Source: Favolaschia claudopus (lineage: Eukaryota; Basidiomycota; Agaricomycetes; Agaricales; Mycenaceae). Taken from it: 64,000 nucleotides of DNA. The position numbers were made by a program, and so were the translations under genes. The notes below the pieces were generated by a model, which saw nothing but the letters and a program-made list of their open reading frames with translations, made no database searches and was not told the DNA's origin. The stretch covers positions 1 through 64,000 of the forward strand of contig JAWWNJ010000032.1 of assembly GCA_037176885.1 (NCBI GenBank), read 5' to 3'. Positions 44,931 to 59,959 of the stretch are shown here, one piece after another (position 1 is the stretch's first letter; each line of letters starts with the position of its first letter).

Positions 44931-44988
44931 ACGAATCCCTCCTAAAGTCAGGATTCGTAACGAATCCCTCCTAAAGTCAGGATTCGTA
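44931..44988 (+). repeat. Two tandem copies of a 29-base hairpin unit
   Basis: A 29-base unit from ACGAATCCCTCC to TCAGGATTCGTA is repeated exactly at 44931-44959 and 44960-44988. Each unit is itself an inverted repeat (ACGAATCC/GGATTCGT). Confidence 0.95.
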
Positions 44989-45484
44989 ACATAATATTAC
45001 GATCTTGTGAGTTGCATTTTCAGATGAATGGTCTCGAAGCCTGGTATATGTTGCCTAGTTTTGCTGTCCAGTGGGGAAATTGCCCAAAATTGCTCGTACA
45101 TACTGTACATGCTAATTTAGCGGTTCGAACATCAATTTCCTTTTTTAGACAGCCCCTGAGCATTGATCCGCTCAGTACTTGCTCAACCAAGTGAACATAA
45201 CACTCTTCAATGTACCACCGGCCATTAGCACTGTGGGAGCAACACTGGTGTACAGAGCCCTTTCGTCCGTACTGTGCAGTGGTATGAAGTTGAATATGGT
45301 ATATGTTCTATGCTTATACGCGCTGGGGGATACCGAACGACGGGCGGCAGGTAACATCATCGCGGATGTTGTTACAGCGAGGCCGGAGACTGATTGCGCG
45401 ATTGGTCTCGTACCTTTTTGTCTGCGATAGTTGATTCTCGAAAACGATATGAAGTTTGAGAAAATTTTCAATTCGAGCCCAGTA

Positions 45485-47500
45485 TCAACTTCCTACAGGT
45501 GCGTCCGTAGGACTCTTGTTGGCGTTGACTCTAGGCCCCTTTCTCTCCAATTCTTCGCGGAGCGACGCGAAAAGCCTCTGTGTTCTTTCCGCGTTGGGCT
45601 GCGATGCAGTGGTGATCAGTCGACGACAGTGAAGAATTCGTGCTCGCACCCACCTCCTTGCAGCACTGTATTAGTTTGTCAATGAGCATAGTCTGCCCAT
45701 TCTGCGCGTCGTCAAGATCCTTCCGCAATTGTTGGATCTGTTACAGGGACGATTGGCTCGAGCAAGTGGTCGCCAAGAAGGCGCACCTCTTCCGCACGTT
45801 TATCGGCATGAGTTTTCTCCCCCTCCGCTAACTGCTTTTGCTCGGCAGCTCGAGCACGAGATAGCAGCACTTCCAATTCCTTGGAGCGTATCACACATTC
45901 GAAATGGCGTTCTCGCAACTCGTATTGGCGGAGCACCTCTTTCAATCGCTCTCGAACACTAGATAGGATTTAGGAGCGATCAACGGCAAGATCAACAGAC
46001 ACGTACACTCCGTCGAAGATCTCGGTGAGTGCCCTCTTCGCTCTACGAGGGCCGTTAATGTGTGAAGAGGATCGACAAAGTATGCAACGCACTCTCGAGG
46101 ACTATCCGTCCAGTTCTTCCTCAGCGACTGCCGCCGAGGTTCCGAGAGCTCCTCCTGGGTACAAGGGTCAAATTAAGACATGTACCATAAAAAGATCTGC
46201 GTACCCAGTCCTCCAATGGACCTTCAGTCAAATCCATCAACTCGACCGCAAGAATCTCATCGGCATCCTCCATACCCGCCTCCTCCGGAGTCTGGTCGGC
46301 CTCAATTGTCCGCCCATTGTGCGTGAATATGAACTGCATGGCATGACTCGGCACACCCGGTGCAGGAGGGGGAGCTGCGTCGGACTTGGCTGCGTTCTCA
46401 GGGTTTGGCTGGTTGGCCGCGCCCTTTTTCCCGCCCGTCTTCTCCATCCGGTCAGTCCAGGCGTTGAATAAGCGCGACAGCTTGGTTTTGCGCGAGATTT
46501 TGAAGAAAAGCTCGGCGCGGTAGCGGCAAACGACCTTGACTACAATGTCGGGCATCTCCCGATATTTAGCGTCCTGTATTTTGGCCTTCTCGGCGCGTTT
46601 AGTGATGTCGTTTCTCATTTGTATGAGCTACAGCGCGGTTGAGCGCATTGAAACAACAAAGGAAATGGACAGACCTCATCTTGGGCGTCCTCCACGGACT
46701 GAGCCAACCGCTTGCCATCCTCCTTTACACTACGTTAAAAACGTGCCACTTGTCGCGTTCCATAGCTCACCCGAAGCCGCTTGTTGTCCTATCTCAACGA
46801 TGAGCATAGAACACCAGAGTGGCGCGTCGCGAATCACCTTCTGCAATTCCCGGGCAAGGTTTTCGACCTTAGCCTTGGATTGGTTCGCCTTCGTAAGCTG
46901 GCTTTTGGCTACGAAAAACTTGAACGCGCTGAACGGACGGGTCGAGGGCTGGATATATACCAGCGTCCTTGTCCTTGACAAGCTTTTGCTTTTCTTTGGC
47001 GTGGTCCCGTTCCAATCGTTTGAATTCCGCAAACTAGATCGCGCGGAGGCCTTTTAAAAAAAGTGTCTTGTGAGGTCATCCCAATTTACCAGTTCGATGT
47101 ATTTCGCGTGGATGGCATTCTCGCCCATGCCTTTGACAGATTTCTGCGCCTCCTCGGCTGTTCGAGCTGAGTGTTGCGCGCACAACAACAGAGGTAGTTA
47201 GCCGAACGCACCGAACCTCCGTTCCTCCTCTTCCTCGAGCACCTCCTCCTCCTCCAACGCAGCTATACGGTTCTTCAAGCTCTCATACATTGTTGCAGGA
47301 TCGACCGGGGTGTCGTTCTTCTTCTTTCCCTTCGCCGGGTGCCCGTTGACGGGTGGACCATGGTTGTGGGCTGGACGCGGTTGACCCGGGGGAGCGTGTG
47401 TGTGGTTGGGAGGCGCGGGGGGAGGGGCAGCAGGTGCTGGTGCGGGTCCGTTGGGAGCAGGGGCCTTTGCAGGTCTTCCGGGCGGGTTGGTTCCATTCAT
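45485..47500 (-). CDS. Taxilin-family protein with an in-frame SUMO-like domain
   Basis: Twelve exons on the minus strand: 47500-47212, 47166-47090, 47033-46961, 46908-46838, 46788-46771 (18-base microexon), 46722-46675, 46627-46205, 46154-46093, 46042-46007, 45958-45787, 45737-45654, 45598-45485. They give 488 residues, all phases agreeing. After a proline-rich N-terminus come taxilin hallmarks: EEAQKSVKGMGENAIHAKY, FAEFKRLERDHAKEKQK, KVENLARELQKDNKRLR, and near the end QYELRERHFECVIRSKELEV. Between the coiled-coil halves lies a ubiquitin-fold-like segment (ELFFKISRKTKLSRLF, MQFIFTHNGRTIEADQTP, GMEDADEILAVE; 46555 to about 46228). Taxilins bind syntaxins in vesicle traffic. The SUMO-like insert has no terminal di-glycine for conjugation. 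It could also be a misjoined neighbouring gene. Confidence 0.8.
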
Positions 47501-47857
47501 TGTGCACTTTGAGCCAAATCCGGCCAGGTCAAAACTACGTCAAACTTTGGCTTTCTCTTTTCGACCACCATCCCGCAATACACCTTTGTCGTCCATTCTG
47601 ACTCTCTTTCACCCAGTACAAATTATATACAGTAGTTCGATGCAACAAAGACCGGGCCACCAAAAAGCACCGCACTCGCAAATGAAGCCAGTTGATGCAC
47701 AACGCACACAATCAAGGAATACTATTTAGAACGAAGATAGCACGGATAGGACTAACGACACAGACAAAAAGATACATTTCGATTATTTGAAGCCCCATCC
47801 TCACAATTCCCTTGTAAATGTCAGCGTCGGATGATGGAGAATCATTGCAAACATACC

Positions 47858-48277
47858 TTAGGTATTCTTGGGGAACAGATGGAGAACAAGGACTCTAGAT
47901 TGGTATACGTCCTGTATCAAGTTGAAATGGACTGAGTGCCGTGAAATCTGTATCACATACCATTACAAGATCGTATAATTGGCGAATACGAAGCAGACGG
48001 CGGCGAGGGGCGAGACGCCGAATGGAAATTCGACTGAAATGGCGATGCAAATCGTGATTGTACCGAGTGTGGAGTTTGTTAATGCTCAGCATGGGCGGGT
48101 GGCTGCGGGGAGGATCAAACTGAAAATTTACAATGAGTTCGCAGTTGAGGGGGTCGAAGTCTGTTTGAAACGACTTACGGGATGGCTGTGGGTTATCGTC
48201 AGGGAGGCGTCTGACTCCCAGTAGAGGGAGCACCGTCCACCGCCGAAGGGGCATGAGATGGAGTCGTCTGAGGCCAT
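47858..48277 (-). CDS. Small unknown protein
   Basis: Three minus-strand exons (48277-48179, 48119-47961, 47911-47858) give 103 residues. Donors are GTAAGT and GTATGT; acceptors are TTTTCAG and ATACAG. The start reads MASDDSISCPFGGGRC. The middle is arginine/histidine-rich (LHRHFSRISIRRLAPRRR). No family recognised. The evidence is intron consensus and phase only, and the region has open frames on both strands, so this is tentative. Confidence 0.35.
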
Positions 48278-50959
48278 TGTAATGGGGGGGAGGAACGAAT
48301 TGAAATGATTGCGAGCGCCTTTTTAAATGTTCGGTGGACACTGGAACAGTCTCCGAAAAGCCAATCGCTCTGCAAACGGTCATGTCAAGATCGAAATTCT
48401 TTTCAGTTTGAACCTTCTAATGGCTTGTTCATAGCCAAAACGAGCTAGAAACATTGAGCACAGCATATCTACCCGTTCCGATACACTTCTTCTCATTGAC
48501 TCTTGTCATTGAGCCCGAGGAATTTGATTTTGCATCCCTACGGCAGCTTGAGCCGTGCAGGGTAGGGAGTCATTTGAAGAGGTACTCGTGTTTCCAAAAA
48601 GACGATCATGGCGCGGAAGAAGCTTGCCACTGGTTCATTTAACGGTCCAATGACAACAAGTATTTGAGTTGATCTACTTGAGGCATCACCGCAAATGGGT
48701 TCAAGTTCTGAGGAATAGAATTGCCACAGAGGGTTGGGAGATTGTAGCGAAACCAAAGCTGCTCCATGTTTGGCATCAGGGCTTGCGAGTGTGGCTTGCG
48801 TGTGTACTGCTTATCCCTTTGATTTTATGTGCTTGCGCCACAACCTCCGACTTGCAGGCTGTCACGACGCGTCAACACAAAAAGAACTCTACCGTCTGGA
48901 AACCACCTGCGCCACCGACTAATCCAAGAGAGTCGCTGCTTTCCGTGTCTGTAGCTCGTCGGCAGTCAAGGTCCGCCTCGTTTGGCTTTTGGATTTCAAA
49001 GATTCGACCACAGAGTTTGCGACTACGAGCTGGAACAGTCTTCACTGGGAGTACCTGAATGGCGCCCCCTCCTGGAATCTCGCATGGAATAACCTGGATC
49101 TCTTTGGCCTGCCGATTCGGATCGTAGCCAATGCTACTGCTTGAGCATCGTCTTTCCAATATCTTACCACGAAACGGCTTGGCTGCGGGACGAAACTGAC
49201 GATTGGCACCTCAGCAACGCTCTGTTCATCTCTATGAATCCAACACGAATCGAAATTGCTTTTTTCTTGTCTTTCCTGAGACGGCCCATCAGATCACGTG
49301 CTGTGAGTCCCTCGGACCACAGTTCGACAGAACACTCACTCACCGTAATATCATGCAGCGCCGTAGGTGTATCACGAACAGTCTGGTGTGAAGGGCCGCT
49401 AAGTGAAGAGCCAAAATCGACCCATTGTACACGTCAAGAATGCAGCTTTGAACGCGAAGACGAAGATTCAAGATCCTAGCAAGCAAAGAATCTTTCGACC
49501 GAATTGTGATGCTTTTGAAGATTCAAGATCGCCCAGATGCCCAATGTATCAGCGCAAGCAGTGAGACTCGAATAACGCCACCCAGAAAGACAGTTTCTTG
49601 AGACATCGCCCTCGGTCAAGTCCAAAACTCCGATCCTTCATTCCCTCAGAAAAACGGAAGAACCAGGGTTCAAAAATATTGCCAGAAAGTCCCCGAACTT
49701 GAGGTTTTGTGAACGGTAGGTCCATCTCTGTGAGGAGAGAGACGCTGTACGGCGTTGGCATTGCTATCACGGTGTGCGAGGCCAGCCTACACCGGGAGAA
49801 ACAACCGAGCCCATTATCCCCCTGCTGCTGCTGACAGTCTGCATCGCAGGGCAGAGGAGTCTGCTTCTCGTCTCTCGTGGAGTCGCCACCGCGCGCCGTG
49901 ACTGCGGGGGTCTGCTGTCTCCTGCCGCCGATTTTGACCAAAATTCTCCAATCAAAACTGGTCCCGGTTCAACGCCAGAAACAATATTCAGGGTGGCCAC
50001 TAATGCAGCGCGTGAAGAGGGCAAGCAGTGGACGTCTAGTGGACGGTTGCAGTGGAGGATGTGGGTGGAAAGTTCAACCCAGGATTCGATCAAACAAACG
50101 GAAGCTAATCTGAAACAATTCGAAATTCGCGATCGTCCCTGCCATCTACTCCTCTCTGACCGCTCACTCTCAACCTCCCAATACCTTCGTTCTGCTGCCT
50201 CGAAACTGCGAATATCCAGCTACCTTCAGCAATCGCATCCCGTTCCTCGAAGATGCCACTGAGACTCGCTTCCCCCCTCATCTGGATTCCGCACACAACT
50301 TCGAACGACCGGCATCGACGTCTGTGTCTGTAGCATACTCGGAGGCACACGAGGAACATGTAGCGAAATCGGAGGCGAAGAAAACCTCTGAGTTGACAGA
50401 GGCAGCATCCTCCGACGCGTTGTCTCAGCGCTGAGGGTGCACGGAGCTGAAATGTTTGGTTGGTTTTTGTCAAGCTCAGGATATCTCTAGGTATTGGGCA
50501 CTGAATCACTCGGACGCACTTGAAGAACATATGGCGAAAGCGGAGGCGAAGGAAAATCCTGAGTTGCCACAGGCAGCGTCCTTTAGCGCATTGCCTCAGG
50601 GTGCAAGGGGCTGAAGAGTTTGGTTGGCTTCCGTCAAACTCAGGGTATGGTTCAGGTATCGGGTCTTAACGCCAAGGTGTGTGCTTAATCACTCGCGTTC
50701 ACTTCATTTTCCCTCACTTTCGCAGTTTAAACATCATTGTTCAGTTCCTTTGAACCTCCTCAACGTCTCAACATCTCGTTCTAGTCCTCTACTCTCGCTC
50801 TTGTTAAAAGTGCGCGATACAACGGGTTGGCTTCCTCCAATGATGATTAGCCCGAACACAGTCTAGAATCAACGAGTAGCGAATACGAAAGCGAGCGATT
50901 ACAATAGGTATACGAAAGTACAATGCCGTCCGAGTGATAATTACGCAGGTCCATCTTCT
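48278..50959. other. Poorly resolved 2.7 kb, fragments only
   Basis: Several frames of 80-160 codons on both strands (for example minus 49159-48872 and 49941-49549, plus 49774-50262), none matching a family I know, and no exon chain with consistent phase. A plus-strand piece at about 50110-50433 (ending EAHEEHVAKSEAKKTSEL ... DALSQR) looks coding and its 3' end is duplicated just downstream. Possibly degenerate gene remains. Confidence 0.4.
50345..50645 (+). repeat. Diverged tandem duplication, about 171-base period
   Basis: The stretch beginning GAGGAACATGTAGCGAAA (50351) recurs as GAAGAACATATGGCGAAA (50522), followed in both by GCGGAGGCGAAG or a near match, a GAGTTG word, GGCAGC(A/G)TCC and GTTTGGTTGG. 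Both copies encode a similar short acidic/alanine-rich tail, so the unit derives from the 3' end of a coding region. Confidence 0.75.
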
Positions 50960-52494
50960 CTACACCAGAGCGTCAAACTCCTCTACTGCTCCCACCGGTC
51001 CCGACTTGGTGAACGTCTTCCCCTTGACGCTCTCGAGCCCTTCTCCAGCATAGCTCACCAACGGGGAAATCTCGATCTCTACCCCATCCTGAACTGTCGC
51101 CCCTGCCTTTTCCAAGAACCGCTTGTGTTGTGCCAGCAAGTCTCTACGGCTCGTGTCTGGGTCATCGGAACCCGTCCCTGGGGCATTCTTCAAAGGGCTG
51201 AACTCCTCGTTCCTGAATACCTCCAACACCGCAAAATGCTCCATGTACGGGAACACGTCAAACACGAACATCTCGAGTTTCATGCCGTTCGGTTTGGTTG
51301 GCTTGACGGATTCGCCGCTCTCTAGGTCGACATGTGCGATCTTTTTACGCGCAATGTGGAAGGCGAGGTTCTCCTCGAATGCTTCAATCTTGTTCAAGCA
51401 CGCCGTCGTATAGAAATGGTTCACGATATTTCCGGCCCGGAAGGACAACTCGCCGTTTTCGTCGCGTCGTTCCGCCTGTTCCTTCGAGATTTCGGAATAT
51501 TCCACGACGCTGAATTTATGGCCACGCTGCACCACGACACCGACGGATTCTGTAGGGTATGATTTGGGGACGACCTTCGCAGCACAGTCAGCCTGCTTCT
51601 TGATGCTATATCCTAGGAAGACGGGATCGGCGACGCGGACGAGGCAGTTGTCGACGCAGTAGGCATGGACGTAGAGGATCTTGCGCTTTGCGAGGTCTGT
51701 CAGAACGGTGTGCGACTTGTCCTCGGGGGAAAGGGGGGCACGGGTGGCAGCGTAGACACCGCCATTGCCGTCGGGGGCGACTGCGACGCGAGATTTGGTC
51801 TCGAGAAGGACTTTGCCCTCCATTGTAAGACATGGAAGGGTTCCTGAAGCGAAATACGCGTCTGAGCGCCAATTTACACGAGGATAACACGTATCTTACC
51901 TTGCTCGAATATAATGACATTTTTTGGGTCAAGACCAAAGTACGCGTTGTTTGCAAAGAATTCCGTGGTTTCGCGACGAGTTGGACCGCTGGTCATAACA
52001 TACCATGGAATTACGACGCTACCAGCGGGTTTCTTAAATTCTTCCTCGGCGAGTGTTTGCAAACGGGCGATACGCTCAGCCTGAAATTGGAAGAGAGGCT
52101 TGTGGGATGGCAAGCCAATATCGTAGCAGCCCTTGGGTGCGCTGCTGCCCAAACGTGTGCCCTGACCGCCCGCCATGAGCAGTACAGCGACGGAACCCTC
52201 TGCAATAGCCTCCAAACCGATCGCTCGCCATTCCTGCACCTTTCCTTCGCTCTTCACGGTGTCTGTAGACTCTTTCGGCAAGGGTTCTATGGGGTCGTGC
52301 GCGCTGGGTGCGTTGGCTTCTGCTTCCGCGGACACCGCCTTCTTGTAGATACGGTTGACGCGTTCAATATCAATCGCAGAGAGCTGCTCGGCGAAGACGG
52401 TCTGTTCGGATGGGGAGAGCGTGTCCCAGAAGCTGAAGAGGTGCGCCTGGCCGGCGGATTCGTAGCGGGCACGTAGACTCGCGGTAGAGGACAT
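50960..52494 (-). CDS. UAP1: UDP-N-acetylglucosamine pyrophosphorylase
   Basis: Two exons (52494-51900, 51843-50960) give 492 residues, the usual family length. The nucleotidyltransferase signature LLMAGGQGTRLG followed by APKGCYDIGLPSHK lies around residues 105-130. Further hallmarks are WYVMTSGPTRRETTEFF, an FEQG-TLPCLTMEGK junction, APDGNGGVYAA, VDNCLVRVADPVFLGY, and KLEMFVFDVFPYMEHFAVLEV near residue 370. The enzyme makes UDP-GlcNAc from UTP and GlcNAc-1-phosphate in the cytosol, the precursor for chitin, N-glycans and GPI anchors. Single copy here and intact. It follows the Smr-domain gene head-to-tail with 160 bases between them. Confidence 0.95.
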
Positions 52495-52654
52495 GGTGGT
52501 ACGTGTAAAAGCAAGGTATAGGTATATTTATAAATATTCGACGCCAGCCAAGTAGAACCTGCTAATGACGACACAGCGTTAGCACAGCCGCGAGCCGTTT
52601 CTCTGAAACTCGCCGCGATGCACGTTTCTGTGCTCGGCACCGCGAATTTCCCGT

Positions 52655-53892
52655 TTATACCTCGACAACCAGCACTCCCGCGTTCCGTCCGTCTGTGCGC
52701 ACAGTATGCCCTAACCTGTATACCCATTGGTTTGAAAATATGCGCTGGCATGCAGTAAAACGAATAAACCTACCCTTCGATGAAGGACGTCAATTCTGGC
52801 TTCAATCTGGCGCCGTTCTTGCTGTGCTTCCCTTGACCTTGAAAACTGAATCAAAGAAGGCATCAGTGTCCTATAAAGATCTCACGAACCGACTATGAAT
52901 CGAACTGAAGAGGCTCCTCGCGCTTCAGCTGCCCAAATAGCATCTTGGACTTTTTGCTCGGCCTCTTTGAGGAATAATCTGTGAAGATCAACCTCACCCG
53001 GCTTCTTATTCTATGAATGCTACACGTCAGGAAACAGTCCCGAGTCACTGCACGGCATGTATCGACCTTGTTGTTTTCTTTGAACGGTCGTGAGGCTTCA
53101 ATCAAGTCAACTTCACAAACATTACAATACCTTCGAATATCAAATCGCTGGCTTTCTGATTCAATGTTTCCATCGTTCGCTTGAATTTCTGTCCCTTCTC
53201 TTCCATGGATTGCGCTTCAGCCCAAAATCCCGTACGCTTCAAGAGTTTGCTCTGTTCAAAAGCCTTTGTCATCTCTTTGTATGCTTTATCTGCCATCGCA
53301 CGGTGTTCATCCTACAGTGTTCCTTAAACAATGCTGACGAATGCAAAAACGTGCTCACTCCAGAGAGCGGGATGTCGTCTCGGGACTCTTCAAGTTCGGG
53401 GTCGTAAAGAGCTGGAGGTGTGTCGTCGGACAATCGGCGAGTCGGGAGCCAACCCCTCGGTATCTCGGGCTCATATCCAGTACGCCTCTGGGTCGGCACA
53501 GAGGTCTGAGGAGCGAAAGATGATATATGCTGGTGAGGCTGTTGGCTTTCTGGCTCATATCCGGAGCGCCTTTGTCCCGGCAGCGCCTGCTAAAAAGAAA
53601 TGGCATATGAGACGGTGTGATATACCGAGAGAACTAGAGCAGTTACGGGAGTGGGTCTGGAGTACCGAGACTCGGAAGACTGCCGATATGCAACGCCCGA
53701 GTGGTGCTGGGGAACAGCCTGCACTGGCCGCACAACTCGAGAGTGAGAGTAATCGTGGCGGGGTTCCTTCACCGAACTGTTGCCCTCTTTGCGACTGAAT
53801 AGCCAGTTAACAACTTCCGCGACCACTACAAATCCAACAACAGCCCCGACCACTGCAACTCCGACAATAGCCCTCACAGTGTCCCTGCCCAT
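52655..53892 (-). CDS. Smr-domain protein with N-terminal membrane segment
   Basis: About seven exons on the minus strand giving roughly 305 residues. The N-terminus (MGRDTVRAIVGVAVVGAVV, continuing hydrophobic to about residue 30) predicts one membrane helix or signal anchor. A disordered linker has two similar words (RRSGYEPE, RRTGYEPE). Then comes the helical DUF1771-type segment (AYKEMTKAFEQSKLL ... MEEKGQKFKRTMETLNQKA). The Smr domain follows: GEVDLHRLFLKEAEQKVQDA, SSVRFIVGQGKHSKNGARLKP, and NAGVLVVEV at the end. Smr domains often act as nucleases or bind nucleic acid; here the usual D-L-H-G-L reads D-L-H-R-L. The DUF1771-Smr order is the common eukaryotic one, but the membrane anchor is less expected. 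Introns were placed by phase; two donors are non-ideal. Confidence 0.82.
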
Positions 53893-55029
53893 GTTCAGAA
53901 ACGAGGGAGCTCGTCAAGGGAGATAAGGCGCAAGTCCCGCGCCAAGCTGTGCCTCACGAGGCGCCCGACGAGAACGACAGACGAAAATAGCCGAAAAGCT
54001 AATGTGTCATTCAAAACTCTCGCGCTTTGTGCAAGGTCAAGTTCACAGATTTACGGGAGATGATCAGAATCAGAGCAACAGATGTGGAGTGTGGTGGTCG
54101 GTCAAGATGATGAGGAGCTGAACACAATGAAAACGAGTGATTTCGGAGAGCCTGGATCTAGAGCAGCAGTGTAAGCTTGACCAACGCTTTACGCAAACAC
54201 CAATTTTAGTCTGGCAAGGGGATGCAGCATTTCATCCGAGCCAGAGACATTCATCCTAAACTTTGGATAGCGTAAATAAGAGTGCGGTCTGCACATTTCT
54301 TCAGAGCACAAGCTATTCAACAGCAAGCCATGCGCCGAGTCTCCAAAATTAGTTAATCTTGAGATTCCATGTCGCCGTAAGACCACCGAGAAGGACAAAA
54401 GAGAGCAGCATTACTAATTGACGTTCATGCGGGTCGTCTGCCAGAGTTTACAACGAGAAGACCGGGCGGAGATGAGCATGGAGCGCGTGGACGGTTTGCC
54501 TCCATTTTTGCAACACTGAGGACAGCCAAGGACGGAGAATCTTGTCAGGTTTGTCAGAGGGAGACAGATTAGTGTTCGGGTTGAAGATGCCCCTTGCATA
54601 TGACGCCCTTTTATACGTTTTCGAGAATTTCTTGAGGTCGACGCGATGGTTCGGACCGACGCAGGTTCCGAACCGTGACGGCATTTCCCAATCCGGACAA
54701 CGTTTCTCAACCGCAACAACCATCGTGAATTCAGTGTTTCTAAACACGCCAACGGCTTCGAACCTTTCATACCTTCGGCAGCGTTCAACTCCCTAGAGCC
54801 CTGAATTTGCCTTATCCTCCTCGCTAAAAGAACCCCAGACTAATAACGCTTCGCGCGAAAAATGAGGACGACTGATTGCAGTGATGAATGGAGCTCAGCT
54901 GATCCCCCACCAAGCCCAACGCCCACATGAGCTCATTGCAAGGCTTCTTCTCGTCCGATCAATGGCGCTTATAGCTTCCTGTGGCGTTATAAAACCCAGC
55001 TCTTCGTTTTGCCAGCAAAGTTCTCCGTC
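53893..55029. other. Intergenic with an orphan coding-like exon
   Basis: About 1.1 kb. A minus-strand stretch (about 54800-54448) reads smoothly (YERFEAVGVFRNTEF, RCPDWEMPSRFGTCVGPN, DLKKFSKTYKRASYARG) and follows an acceptor-like CTCTAG, but I found no first exon or start. It is probably a fragment or the 3' part of an unknown gene. The last 150 bases form the promoter of the glucanase gene. Confidence 0.4.
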
Positions 55030-56993
<1,964 letters not shown>

Positions 56994-57843
56994 ATGCTTG
57001 TTGGATGTTAATGACGCGACGTTTTTATATGTACAAATAGCTACGAATCTTGGACTCGAATAATTGTAATGGACACATTGGTGACCCGACTGCGTACAGT
57101 ATATTCGGGAGTCGACGCTGACGACGCGATTTTGTCTTACTAAGTTTGGTTAAGCGCCCGGTGAGTACTTACTTCAAGCGCCCATCGTGACTCCGATGTC
57201 GTTCAGTAGCTTTCAAGCCCAATTCCAGCCGCTTTTACGAGTTTACATCCCGCTCTGAACCACACATTCATTGGCGCCGGAAGTTGATTTCGGTCCCCCA
57301 AGGCACTGGCACGCCACTTCTTCGACCACAACAGCGACCACCGCATGAATGACTTTGTTTCTGCGAATGTACTGCGAATCTTTCCTCGATCGTCTGCCTG
57401 TTGGGTTGTCGTAACGCGTCGCTGCCCCATTCCAGGTCTCAACGGTGCAATTGGTGGCCTCAGTGTAGAACAGCTCGAGCTACATGATTCGGATAAAAGT
57501 AATCTCCTGCTCCGAGTCGCGAAGCCTCGAGTTTCTTCTTCAATTTCATTTCTCGCCGACTCAAACTCAGATTCGAACAGGCAAAGTCTCCCCCAGATTC
57601 TCTGGCAACTCAGGACTCCACTCTAGCGCTGGACGGAGTAACTATTCGGCAACAAACACTTGCGGGTCAATTATAAAGGAGGTCATTTAACACGTCTTCA
57701 GGTTGTGCCTGGCTAAGCGAAATACTTACCGCCAACGGTGATCGATTATGCCCCTTTACAAACGGCCTTAAAAGCTCCAAGAGTATGCTTGTTCGTCAGC
57801 GGAACCTCCGCGTCCACTCCCTTCCTTTCGACTTGGTAATAGT
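56994..57843. other. Intergenic between tandem glucanase genes
   Basis: About 850 bases with short frames on both strands but no domain or exon chain. It should hold the terminator of copy 1 and the promoter of copy 2. Confidence 0.45.
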
Positions 57844-59735
<1,892 letters not shown>

Positions 59736-59959
59736 GAGAGGAATAACACATATCATACTTAGCCGTCTAGTAATCGTTCATAAAAATCGTATAGTCTGGG
59801 TTTTGTGGAATTTTTGCCGAAGTCCAGCGTGTTCGCTGTCACGCGCAACGTGATGTGACTCAACGCGCCAGAACCCAACACCCATGCCCGATGCGTCGAT
59901 TCGGTATGTGTGTGCTTCGTGGGTGATGCCGTCTGCCTAATGATTTTGGTACTTCTCAG

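Larger units (their letters stand above)
44239..45484. other. Intergenic with foldback repeats
   Basis: About 1.2 kb with two structured repeats (annotated separately). An 83-codon frame (45179-45430) is rich in small hydrophobic residues (PPAISTVGATLVYRAL) and has no recognised domain. It lacks an ATG at the expected place, so I did not call it a gene. It could be a terminal fragment of a decayed gene. Confidence 0.4.

Noticed and set aside
45179..45430. 83-codon hydrophobic frame as a gene
   Set aside because: Starts with a non-ATG codon, has no flanking exons and no recognised domain.
47979..48224. Plus-strand frame beginning MANTKQTAARGETP
   Set aside because: It resembles nothing known and lies opposite a spliced minus-strand model with consensus introns; both are weak, but the spliced one is better supported.
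56994..57843. Minus-strand 79-codon frame between the glucanase genes (57203-57442)
   Set aside because: No domain, no neighbouring exon and composition like intergenic sequence.
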